From the NCBI GenBank assembly GCA_944358705.1, contig CALVRR010000011.1:1-47966 (forward strand): a stretch of DNA of 47,966 nt. The letters are read 5' to 3'. Under the pieces are notes generated by a model, which was not told where the DNA came from, ran no database searches, and worked only from the letters and a program-made list of their open reading frames with translations. Positions 1 through 6,910 of the stretch are shown piece after piece. Every line of letters begins with the position of its first letter. The stretch's first letter is position 1. Position numbers and translations under genes: made by a program. Source of the DNA: an uncultured Bacilli bacterium. GTDB lineage: Bacteria; Bacillota_I; Bacilli_A; RF39; UBA660.

Positions 1-350
1 CTGTAGCACCAACAGTAGAACCAATGGCTGCAGAACAAAGCATGCCAGAAACACCAACGGTGGAACCTATCGCTCCAGAGCAAGCTACACCAACATTAGA
101 AGCAACACCACAAGTACAATCAGAACCTGTAATCTATGGAGGAGCAAATCCAATAGTACCAGAAATCAACATTCAAGAACCACAACATCAAATCTATGGA
201 GGAGCAAATCCTTTAGAAAATACACAATCTATTCCAATTTCTAATCTTGTAGGACAACAACCAGTTGTACAAACACCACAGGCAGAACCAACAATAGTAA
301 CACAACAACCAACTCCTGTGACAGAAAATCCAACAAATATAGGACAATAA
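1..350 (+). CDS. C-terminal part of a Pro/Thr/Gln/Glu-rich repeat protein (5' truncated)
   Basis: The reading frame is open to the left edge of the window (first full codon at base 3), so the gene begins upstream. The visible part is almost entirely P, T, E, Q and V, with no hydrophobic segment or catalytic motif. It contains the heptapeptide IYGGANP twice, encoded by a 21-bp direct repeat exactly 60 bp apart (131-151 and 191-211). This composition is typical of an extended, unstructured tail or linker, for example of a surface or cell-division protein. The function cannot be assigned from this fragment. A hairpin terminator begins at its stop codon. Confidence 0.6.
   Translation, partial: VAPTVEPMAAEQSMPETPTVEPIAPEQATPTLEATPQVQSEPVIYGGANPIVPEINIQEPQHQIYGGANPLENTQSIPISNLVGQQPVVQTPQAEPTIVTQQPTPVTENPTNIGQ
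131..211 (+). repeat. Two in-frame 21-bp direct repeats encoding IYGGANP
   Basis: Identical 21-bp units lie at 131-151 and 191-211 inside the Pro-rich tail. They give the same peptide, so the repeat is kept in frame. Confidence 0.8.
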
Positions 351-372
351 AAGCGTAAAGCTTTTTTTCTTT
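349..372 (+). terminator. Rho-independent terminator
   Basis: AAAAGC pairs with GCTTTT around a five-base loop and is followed by a T-rich tract. It overlaps the end of the Pro-rich gene and leaves only a few bases before the next start. Confidence 0.7.
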
Positions 373-380
373 ATCGCGAT

Positions 381-902
381 ATGTTAAAAAATATTATTTT
401 AACAATATACATAATTATTATTGGAATAGCCTTAGGAACGATAATATTATCTGCTAATTATAATGAATACGGACTAATACAGTTTGGAAACACAGCATTA
501 GTAGAAGTAGAAGATAACCTATTAGAACCAAAGATAGTAACAGGGGATTTAGTACTAATAAATACAAAGAATAAAAAAGTAAAAGAAAAAGATATTATTT
601 CTTATGTGACTCTAGAACAAGGAGCACCAGCCATCCGTACAAACAAGATAACCGCAATTACAACAGACGTTAATAATGAAAAAATATATTCATTAACCAG
701 AGAAGACGGAACGATTGAAAATATCGATGATAGTTGTATTCTTGGGACTTTTAAAGTAACCATTCCCTTAGCTGGAACAATTTTAAGTTACATCTTAACA
801 AAACAAGGATTTTTAACAGTTACCCTAATCCCCGCAATAATATTATTTATATTTTTCTTAATTACATTTTTGATAGGAGTAATAAATAAGAAAAGAGAAT
901 AA
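381..902 (+). CDS. Signal peptidase I-like (S26/SipW-type) membrane protein lacking the catalytic Ser
   Basis: A protein of 173 aa with an N-terminal membrane helix (about residues 4-25), an extracytoplasmic beta-rich domain and two C-terminal hydrophobic stretches (about 125-170). This is the layout of the archaeal/SipW-like branch of signal peptidase I. The region VEDNLLEPKIVTGDLVLI aligns with the family block S-M-x-P-x-x-x-x-G-D-x-V, but the nucleophilic serine position is Asn or Leu. The His/Lys general-base block reads AIRTNKI. From family knowledge it should therefore be inactive as a peptidase; a scaffold or chaperone role is inference. No clear Shine-Dalgarno precedes ATG 381, which sits directly after a terminator hairpin. 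Confidence 0.65.
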   Translation: MLKNIILTIYIIIIGIALGTIILSANYNEYGLIQFGNTALVEVEDNLLEPKIVTGDLVLINTKNKKVKEKDIISYVTLEQGAPAIRTNKITAITTDVNNEKIYSLTREDGTIENIDDSCILGTFKVTIPLAGTILSYILTKQGFLTVTLIPAIILFIFFLITFLIGVINKKRE

Positions 903-927
903 GATCGAAATTCGGTCTTTTCTTTTA
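895..927 (+). terminator. Rho-independent terminator
   Basis: AGATCGAA pairs with TTCGGTCT (one G-T pair), then TTTCTTTT. It follows the peptidase-like gene. Confidence 0.7.
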
Positions 928-942
928 TTTTAATAGAATTAA

Positions 943-951
943 TGTTATAAT
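943..951 (+). promoter_or_regulatory. Extended -10 promoter (TGTTATAAT)
   Basis: TG-T-TATAAT lies 17 bases before the preferred start of the GT4 gene. No good -35 is visible. An ATG inside this box (950) is in frame but unlikely to be used. Confidence 0.6.
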
Positions 952-967
952 GATAACAGGTGATAGC

Positions 968-2167
968 ATGAAGAAAATTGCAATATTATCTCTACATTTA
1001 GGTTATGGTGGAATTGAAAAATCGATAGCGGCTTTAGCAAATATTTTATGTGAAAAATACAAAGTAGAAATTATCTGTATTTATAAATTATATGAGGAAC
1101 CTGCCTTTAAACTAGACGATAGAATAAAAGTAACCTATCTAATAGAAAGCAAATTACCAATAACGGTAGCAGAATATAAACTTCTTCTATTCAAAGGAAA
1201 GTTTAGGAAACTATCAAAAAAATTAACAAAAGACTATTTTTCAAAATTAAAATTATTAAGTTTTTTGAAAGATGGAGTTTCTGGAGTGTTTATGTATCCT
1301 AGAAGGTTTTTTGTAACAAAAAAAGCCATTGAAGAATGCAAAGCAGACATTATGATTTCTACTAGAACATTTTTAAATGAGTGGTTATCGAACTATGCCA
1401 AACCTAACGTAATAAAAATAGGGTGGGAACATAACCATCATCATAATAACGAAAGATATGCAATCGATGTAGTAAGAAGTAGTAAAAAACTAGACTATTT
1501 TGTTTTAGTATCGAAAGATTTAAAAAAATTTTATACGAAAAAATTAAGAAAATATCCTTGTAAATGTGTATATATTCCAAATCTATTAGACACTATCCCA
1601 ACACGTCTAGCACCATTGCAAGAAAAAAGATTAATATCGGTTGGAAGACTATCCAAAGAAAAAGGACAAATCGATTTATTAAAAATATTTAACCAATTAG
1701 CAAAATGTCATCCAGATTGGCACCTAGATATCATTGGGGATGGACCAGAACGAGAAAACTTAGAAGATTATATAAAAGAACACAATTTAGAAGAAAAAAT
1801 AACGTTACATGGATTCCAATCCAAAGAATATATCGATAAAATGCTTCATAAATCTTCTTTATATATCATGACCTCTCATACAGAATCCTTTGGTATTGTC
1901 TTATTAGAAGCGATGTCCCACGGAATTCCATGTATTGCTTTTTCCTCAGCCGAAGGTGCTAGAGAAATTATCAGTAGTGGAAAAAATGGATATTTAATAA
2001 AAAATAGAAATACCAGTGCTATGATGAAAAAAATTGAAGATTTAATGAAATCAGAAAGTGTTAGAAAATCAATAGGAAAAGCAGCTAGAAAAAGTATAAA
2101 ACAATACACCAAGGAAGTAGTTCAAGAAGATTGGTATAATCTATTAGAAAAGAAGGTAAAAAGATGA
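968..2167 (+). CDS. Glycosyltransferase family 4 (GT-B fold)
   Basis: About 400 aa. The N-terminal half starts with LSLHLGYGGIEKSIAALA, the usual acceptor-side loop of GT4 enzymes. The C-terminal half has SVGRLSKEKGQIDLL, then GDGPERENLEDYI, then HTESFGIVLLEAMSHGIPCIAF, the family's nucleotide-sugar binding block with the E-x7-E pattern. It should transfer a sugar to a lipid-linked or surface glycan at the cytoplasmic membrane. I chose ATG 968 because AGGTGAT stands just upstream; the in-frame ATG 950 overlaps the -10 box. The end overlaps the next gene by 4 bases, so it heads a three-gene operon with the Alg14/Alg13-like pair. Confidence 0.9.
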   Translation: MKKIAILSLHLGYGGIEKSIAALANILCEKYKVEIICIYKLYEEPAFKLDDRIKVTYLIESKLPITVAEYKLLLFKGKFRKLSKKLTKDYFSKLKLLSFLKDGVSGVFMYPRRFFVTKKAIEECKADIMISTRTFLNEWLSNYAKPNVIKIGWEHNHHHNNERYAIDVVRSSKKLDYFVLVSKDLKKFYTKKLRKYPCKCVYIPNLLDTIPTRLAPLQEKRLISVGRLSKEKGQIDLLKIFNQLAKCHPDWHLDIIGDGPERENLEDYIKEHNLEEKITLHGFQSKEYIDKMLHKSSLYIMTSHTESFGIVLLEAMSHGIPCIAFSSAEGAREIISSGKNGYLIKNRNTSAMMKKIEDLMKSESVRKSIGKAARKSIKQYTKEVVQEDWYNLLEKKVKR

Positions 2168-2637
2168 AAAGAAATGTATTATTTATTTCTTCAACAGGAG
2201 GACATTTAGATGAATTAATGCAACTAAAACCATTATTTGAAAAATATGATTATCATATTATTACGGAAAAAACAAAATCAAATATAAAGTTAAAAGAAAA
2301 ATATAAAGATAGAATTGGTTTCCTAGTATATGGTACCAAATTACATAAACTGATTTATCCTTTTAAATTATTATATAATTGTTTTAAAAGCTTATATTTC
2401 TATATTAAATTTCACCCAGATTATATCATTACAACAGGAACACATACCGCTGGGCCAATGTGTTGTATTGGAAAAATTTTAGGTAGTAAAATTATTTACA
2501 TTGAAACATTCGCAAATATCAACACAAAAACATCCACAGGGAAATTAATTTATAAGTTTGCGGATCATTTCATTGTACAATGGCCTTCTATGAAAAAAGT
2601 ATATCCAAAAGCAATCGATGGGGGATGGATTTATTAA
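2164..2637 (+). CDS. Alg14/PssD-like glycosyltransferase subunit
   Basis: A protein of 157 aa starting VLFISSTGGHLDELMQL, the signature of the Alg14/PssD/Cps14F family. It has an internal hydrophobic stretch for membrane association and the usual ending near GGWIY. In this family the subunit binds the lipid-linked acceptor and recruits the Alg13-like catalytic subunit to build a two-piece GT28 enzyme that adds the second sugar of a polysaccharide repeat unit. The partner is encoded immediately downstream and overlaps by one base (TAATG), as expected for an obligate heterodimer. Confidence 0.88.
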   Translation: MKRNVLFISSTGGHLDELMQLKPLFEKYDYHIITEKTKSNIKLKEKYKDRIGFLVYGTKLHKLIYPFKLLYNCFKSLYFYIKFHPDYIITTGTHTAGPMCCIGKILGSKIIYIETFANINTKTSTGKLIYKFADHFIVQWPSMKKVYPKAIDGGWIY

Positions 2638-3524
2638 TGATATTTGTAACACTAGGAACACAAGATAAAACATTTGAAAGACTTTTAAAAGCCATAGACA
2701 AAGCCATAGATAAAGGAGAAATAAAAGAAAAAGTAATAGTACAAGCTGGAAATACAAAATATGAATCAAAAAACATGGAAATTTTTGATTTAATTAGTCC
2801 AGATGAATTTCAAAAATTAGTAGATACATGCGATATATTAATTACTCATGGAGGAGTAGGTTCTATTTTATCAGCGGTAAAACAAGGAAAAACAGTCATA
2901 GCGGCTGCGAGACTAAAAAAATATAATGAACACGTAAATGATCATCAAAAACAAATTATTAAAGAATTTGAAAAAGAAGGATACTTAATAGAATTAAAAG
3001 ATTTTAATCAAATTGGAAAAACGTTAAACAAAGCCCAAAATTTTAAACCGAAAAAGTTTAAATCCAACACACAAAACATGATAAAACTAATAGATAACTT
3101 AATAGAAGAAGATAATCACACTTCTTGGTATAACAAAACAAAAGAAATTCTATGGTATGGTTTCTTTGGTGTATTAACAACTTTAGTAAATATTGTTAGT
3201 TTTTATCTATTAGATAAAACAGGTATGAATGTATATGTAAATAACTTTTGTGCTTGGTTTTTATCCGTAGCCTTTGCATTTATAACTAATAAATTATATG
3301 TTTTTAATTCAAAATCTCTAGAAAAAAGTACCATAATAAAAGAAATAGTATCCTTTTTCTTTTTTAGAATCCTATCCCTAGGAATAGATATGTTAGGAAT
3401 GTATATATTTATCAGTTTAATAAACATAAATAAAATGATAGCAAAAATCATAATGAATATTATTGTTATAATTGCAAACTATGTATTTAGTAAACTATTT
3501 ATATTTAAAAAGAAAAAAGCATAA
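2637..3524 (+). CDS. Alg13/PssE-like glycosyltransferase fused to a GtrA-family membrane domain
   Basis: 295 aa. Residues 1-155 match the Alg13/PssE type: MIFVTLGTQDKTFERLLKAI at the start and CDILITHGGVGSILSAVKQG in the UDP-sugar-binding loop. Residues about 170-295 form four membrane helices of the GtrA type (YGFFGVLTTLVNIVSFYLL, then NKLYVFNS). GtrA proteins are thought to move lipid-linked sugars across the membrane or to aid glycan modification. PssE proteins are normally only about 160 aa, so the fusion is notable. The start at 2637 fits the Alg13 N-terminus and overlaps the previous stop; an open frame upstream gives no family sequence. No frameshift is seen at the junction. Confidence 0.85.
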   Translation: MIFVTLGTQDKTFERLLKAIDKAIDKGEIKEKVIVQAGNTKYESKNMEIFDLISPDEFQKLVDTCDILITHGGVGSILSAVKQGKTVIAAARLKKYNEHVNDHQKQIIKEFEKEGYLIELKDFNQIGKTLNKAQNFKPKKFKSNTQNMIKLIDNLIEEDNHTSWYNKTKEILWYGFFGVLTTLVNIVSFYLLDKTGMNVYVNNFCAWFLSVAFAFITNKLYVFNSKSLEKSTIIKEIVSFFFFRILSLGIDMLGMYIFISLININKMIAKIIMNIIVIIANYVFSKLFIFKKKKA

Positions 3525-3537
3525 TTGCTTTTTTTTT
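3513..3537 (+). terminator. Rho-independent terminator
   Basis: AAAAAGCA pairs with TGCTTTTT followed by a T tract. It closes the glycan operon. Confidence 0.75.
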
Positions 3538-3551
3538 GACTAAAATTGTAA

Positions 3552-3561
3552 ACTGTACAGT
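3552..3561 (+). promoter_or_regulatory. Perfect 10-bp palindrome ACTGTACAGT
   Basis: It lies about 70 bases before the next gene and upstream of a TATAAA-like -10 near 3595. It could be an operator, but 10-bp palindromes also occur by chance. Confidence 0.3.
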
Positions 3562-3623
3562 ACCGTATCTATACAAAAAAAATAAAAGATGTTACTATAA
3601 ATAATGATAAGGTAGGTGATAAG

Positions 3624-4190
3624 ATGGCAAGAACAATAAAAATATTATTTAGTATAGGGTTTATATTTATTGTACTTGGACTTATCATGAATTTTGCTCT
3701 AGGATTCAAACAAGATAAACAAGAAGTTTCCAAGCGAATGAAACTAGTAAATAGTGCATATGAAACTTTTAAAAAAGAGGCGAAAAGTTTTACAACCACA
3801 AGAGATAACCTATACGACAATATTTTTTCTGAATTATATTTTGAAACCTTAAATTTAACAATCAATAATTGCCTAGAAGAATTAGAAAATTATGAGCAAC
3901 AATTAGATGAAATAGAAAAAATAGCCTTGGATTTGCAAAAAAATTGTCAAGATATTTATTTTCCAGACAAACAAGCGAACAATAAATGCCAGACATTCGC
4001 AATTTCCTACGAACAGATGGTAAACTATTTTGTAAATGATATCAAACAAGTAAATGACAATATAATAAAATACAATACTTATAATCAAGAAAATAATACA
4101 GGAATTGCTCCTGTACAAGAATATAGTACCACCAAAAAATACATTGATTTTAATAAGGATAATAAATACGAAGGGAAGGAAGATTTTTAG
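3624..4190 (+). CDS. Single-pass membrane protein, coiled-coil ectodomain, C-terminal EF-hand-like loop
   Basis: 188 aa, family not recognised. Residues 7-28 form one hydrophobic helix. The rest is polar and helical, with Cys pairs near residues 83, 109 and 121. The extreme C-terminus reads DFNKDNKYEGKEDF, which fits the 12-residue EF-hand/dockerin calcium loop (D1, N3, D5, E12). AGGTAGGTGAT precedes ATG 3624. The gene is followed after 3 bases by a phosphodiester glycosidase gene, so the two are probably co-transcribed and act at the cell surface. Calcium binding is inference from the loop pattern only. Confidence 0.7.
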   Translation: MARTIKILFSIGFIFIVLGLIMNFALGFKQDKQEVSKRMKLVNSAYETFKKEAKSFTTTRDNLYDNIFSELYFETLNLTINNCLEELENYEQQLDEIEKIALDLQKNCQDIYFPDKQANNKCQTFAISYEQMVNYFVNDIKQVNDNIIKYNTYNQENNTGIAPVQEYSTTKKYIDFNKDNKYEGKEDF

Positions 4191-4193
4191 TGT

Positions 4194-5291
4194 ATGAAAG
4201 AGAAAGAAAAAGTAACTACAACACCACTATATAGCATTCCTCCAAAAAAAGAAATTAAGGAAAAGAAAAAATGGAGTTTGAAGAAAAAACTAGCCTTGGC
4301 CACTGGATCTGTTTTTCTTGTAGGTATATCTACTTTTTTGTTTTTATTTTATGGACCATGGCCTGGATTTCGAAATTTTTGGATTACCAGTGCAATGACA
4401 ACCATGTCCCATCAATATCTTGCTACTTGGTTTTATAGTGATGAAACTATCCAAAAGGTATTAGCAGAAAATAAAATAATAGAAACAGGGGAAATTACAG
4501 ATCCTGATTTAATTAATTTTAGAAAGTATAATGGAAGCATGTTAATATTTAAAAACAAATATGAAAAAGAAATATTAACCAAGGACCCAGGAAATGATTT
4601 ATATAAAGTAATTAACGTAAGTGGAAAAACGTATCAGGGGTTTTTAGTAGCAATCTATGATCCGTCAAAAATATCCATTGCCATGACCCAGTATCCAGGA
4701 CAAAAAGGAGAAGCAATTACGGATGTGGCTAAGAGAGAAAAAGCAGTAATTGCCATGAATGCTGGAGGTTTTTATGATCCAAACTGGAATTCTAATGGAG
4801 CACTTCCTCATGGAACTGTAATTCAAAATGGAAAAATAGTAAGTGACTATCAAGATGCAAATATGGGTGGAGGATTTATTGGATTCACCAAGGAAAACAA
4901 ATTAGTTTTAGGAAAAATGACTAAGGAAGAAGCTCTAAAAATGGGATATCGCGACGCCATAGAATTTGGACCATTTTTAATTGTAAATGGAAAAAGTTCC
5001 TTCATTAAAGGAAATGGAGGATGGGGAATTGCACCACGGACTGCCATTGGTCAAAGAAAAGATGGAATCGTATTATTTTTAGTAATTAATGGACGTCTTC
5101 CAAGTAGTATTGGTGCAGATATGGTAGATTTAACAGAAATTATGGAAAACTATGGAGCCTATAACGCTGCCAATTTAGATGGTGGATCATCTTCAGAATT
5201 AGTAATAAACAATAAAATAATTAACACTCCAGTAGCGGGAGGAAAAGATGGTCTAAGAGATATGCCAACTTTCTGGATAGTGAAAGAATAA
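4194..5291 (+). CDS. Phosphodiester glycosidase (NAGPA-domain) family, membrane-anchored
   Basis: 365 aa. A basic N-terminus of about 35 residues is followed by one membrane helix (about 35-55), a variable stretch and a NAGPA domain (about 145-365). Domain landmarks are AVIAMNAGGFYDP, ALPHGTVIQNGKI, APRTAIGQRKDGIVLFLVING and the C-terminal NLDGGSSSELVINNKI. The domain hydrolyses sugar-phosphodiester bonds; bacterial members act on surface glycopolymers outside the membrane. A strong AAGGAAG site upstream supports ATG 4194. Being close to glycan genes suggests wall or capsule maintenance, which is inference. Confidence 0.9.
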   Translation: MKEKEKVTTTPLYSIPPKKEIKEKKKWSLKKKLALATGSVFLVGISTFLFLFYGPWPGFRNFWITSAMTTMSHQYLATWFYSDETIQKVLAENKIIETGEITDPDLINFRKYNGSMLIFKNKYEKEILTKDPGNDLYKVINVSGKTYQGFLVAIYDPSKISIAMTQYPGQKGEAITDVAKREKAVIAMNAGGFYDPNWNSNGALPHGTVIQNGKIVSDYQDANMGGGFIGFTKENKLVLGKMTKEEALKMGYRDAIEFGPFLIVNGKSSFIKGNGGWGIAPRTAIGQRKDGIVLFLVINGRLPSSIGADMVDLTEIMENYGAYNAANLDGGSSSELVINNKIINTPVAGGKDGLRDMPTFWIVKE

Positions 5292-5295
5292 TTTG

Positions 5296-5304
5296 TGATA
5301 TAAT
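5296..5304 (+). promoter_or_regulatory. Extended -10 promoter (TGATATAAT)
   Basis: TG-A-TATAAT, 18 bases before the start of the next gene and just after the previous stop. Confidence 0.6.
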
Positions 5305-5321
5305 AAAAAAAGAGGGATAAT

Positions 5322-5873
5322 ATGGAACTATATGCAAGACCAGTAACAATCTTTGACGAAGAAATCGTAAATGACTTTGCTAGAGAGCATTATGCTGTCC
5401 AGGATAGTATTCAAGCAGGAGATTGTTCCTTAATTTTAGGAAAAACTTATAATGACTATGAAAATTTTTATGACTGGTTGAAAGACGTAGAAAAATTAGA
5501 CCAAGAAGAAGATTTAAAAAAAGGACAAGTAGGTTGTACAACATATTTAGTATTAACCAAGGAAGAAGATTATTTAATTGCTTTATTAGATATTAGACAT
5601 TCCCTAAAGTTTCCTCATGGAGAAGTATATGGTCATATTGGAATTGATATTAGACCAACGGAAAGAAAAAAAGGTCATTATAAAGAAATATTAAAACTAT
5701 CGCTAGAATTAGTAAAAGAATATGAAATAGAAAAAATAGTAATTGCTTGTGAATATAGCAATATTCCATCCAAAAAGGGAATTGAACATATCTTTGGAAA
5801 AGAATATCAAACCATTCCCGTAGAAGGTACTTATTATCTAGTATTTGAAAAGAATATAAGAGAGAAGGAATAA
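5322..5873 (+). CDS. GNAT-family N-acetyltransferase
   Basis: 183 aa with the acetyl-CoA site block GHIGIDIRPTERKKGHYKEI (motif A, R/Q-x-x-G-x-A-like) at about residues 108-127. Strands typical of the GNAT fold lie on either side. The substrate is unknown. A GAGGG site precedes ATG 5322. The stop is one base before the next ATG, so it is co-transcribed with the membrane/SGNH locus. Distant acetyltransferases of this shape act on amino sugars, polyamines or ribosomal proteins; nothing here decides among them. Confidence 0.75.
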   Translation: MELYARPVTIFDEEIVNDFAREHYAVQDSIQAGDCSLILGKTYNDYENFYDWLKDVEKLDQEEDLKKGQVGCTTYLVLTKEEDYLIALLDIRHSLKFPHGEVYGHIGIDIRPTERKKGHYKEILKLSLELVKEYEIEKIVIACEYSNIPSKKGIEHIFGKEYQTIPVEGTYYLVFEKNIREKE

Positions 5874-5874
5874 A

Positions 5875-6294
5875 ATGATTTATTTGTTAAATTATGAGAG
5901 AATTAGTCAAGATATTATTGATGCATGTGGAAGTTACGCCATTGCCAATATTTTAAGTATTACTAAGACAATAGTAAATTTAATTCAATTACTAGGACCA
6001 ATTATATGTATGGTAGCTCTAGCAATTAATTTTACAAAATTAATGAGTAACCCAGACGAAAAAAAATACAAACCAATCATAAAAAATTGTATCATGGCCC
6101 TAATAATTTTGTTTGTGGTTCCGTTTATTATTAATTTAACAATGAGATTAGCGGACGAATCTTTCGATTTAGCGAAATGTTGGAACAATGCCGAAGAAGT
6201 AGCGAATGCTGGAGAAAATAGTGAGTATGTAGAAACAACAGAAAAGCCACGAAAGCCAGTGATTGTAGAACCAGACAATAACAACAATCCCTAA
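5875..6294 (+). CDS. Two-helix membrane protein; N-terminal part of a gene continued by the SGNH domain in the +1 frame
   Basis: 139 aa in the first frame. Two membrane helices (about residues 27-57 and 65-92) are separated by a charged loop, resembling short TrbC/VirB2-like two-helix proteins. They are followed by a Glu/Pro/Asn-rich linker ending in PDNNNNP and a TAA. The stop is preceded by CCC (CCC TAA T). In the +1 frame the same low-complexity linker continues directly into an SGNH hydrolase (next entry). The likely intact product is a membrane-tethered extracytoplasmic esterase. The break is a programmed +1 shift, a mutation or an assembly indel. Confidence 0.6.
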   Translation: MIYLLNYERISQDIIDACGSYAIANILSITKTIVNLIQLLGPIICMVALAINFTKLMSNPDEKKYKPIIKNCIMALIILFVVPFIINLTMRLADESFDLAKCWNNAEEVANAGENSEYVETTEKPRKPVIVEPDNNNNP

Positions 6295-6811
6295 TACAGC
6301 TACCCAGGGTGGTAGCGCAACCGGATCAAGTATTAATAATTTAGTTTTTGTAGGAGACTCCAGAACAGTAGGAATGCAATCTGCAGTAGGAGGAAATGAT
6401 ACTTGGAGTGGACAAGTATCTGCTGGACTAGATTGGCTGAAATCAAGTGGAGTACCAACCGTAGAAGGAAATATAGGAAGCGGTTCAGCTGTAATTATTT
6501 TAATGGGAGTAAATGATTTGTATCGTCCAGATAGTTATATTTCTTATATTAATGAAAAAGCTTCATCCTGGGCTTCCAAAGGTGCTCATACTTATTTTGT
6601 CTCCGTAAATCCTACAGAAGGAAGTTATAGTCATCTAAATAGTAATATCGATAATTTTAATCAAAAACTAAAATCAGGATTAAACTCAAATGTTAGTTAT
6701 ATAGATACGAACTCCTATTTAAAATCGAATGGATTTTCAACAACAGATGGACTACACTATACAGGGGATACATATAATAAGATTTATAATTATATAAAAT
6801 CACATTTATAA
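6293..6811 (+). CDS. SGNH/GDSL hydrolase domain (frame +1 continuation of the preceding membrane gene)
   Basis: The frame is open from 6269. The family blocks are VFVGDSRTVG (block I, nucleophile Ser), MGVNDLYR (block III, G-x-N-D) and TDGLHYTGD (block V, D-x-x-H). All are present, so the domain should be an active esterase, for example a deacetylase of cell-wall or polysaccharide acetyl groups. The first ATG in this frame (6374) lies after the GDS serine, and no ATG, GTG or TTG occurs in frame between 6269 and 6374. The domain can therefore only be made intact by reading through from the upstream membrane gene by a +1 shift at or before CCC TAA (6289-6294). Confidence 0.75.
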   Translation, partial: NTATQGGSATGSSINNLVFVGDSRTVGMQSAVGGNDTWSGQVSAGLDWLKSSGVPTVEGNIGSGSAVIILMGVNDLYRPDSYISYINEKASSWASKGAHTYFVSVNPTEGSYSHLNSNIDNFNQKLKSGLNSNVSYIDTNSYLKSNGFSTTDGLHYTGDTYNKIYNYIKSHL

Positions 6812-6826
6812 AAATAAAATAGAAAG

Positions 6827-6855
6827 ACTGTATAGAGAAATCTATACAGTTTTTT
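6827..6855 (+). terminator. Strong Rho-independent terminator
   Basis: ACTGTATAGA and TCTATACAGT form a perfect 10-bp stem capped by GAAA, followed by five T. Confidence 0.9.
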
Positions 6856-6879
6856 AATGAAAAATAAACAAAAATGCGA

Positions 6880-6885
6880 TATAAT
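6880..6885 (+). promoter_or_regulatory. -10 box (TATAAT) of nifJ
   Basis: GATATAAT lies 26 bases before ATG 6911. AAGGGAGG between them is the Shine-Dalgarno site. Confidence 0.55.
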
Positions 6886-6910
6886 GAAAAAGTAAGGGAG
6901 GAAACATAGA

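Noticed and set aside
1876..2112. Minus-strand ORF opposite the GT4 gene
   Set aside because: It mirrors a well-supported + strand gene, has no RBS or promoter and an ordinary shadow composition. The same applies to all other minus-strand ORFs in the window.
6374..6811. SGNH gene starting at ATG 6374
   Set aside because: This start would remove the GDSR block with the catalytic serine, and no Shine-Dalgarno precedes it.
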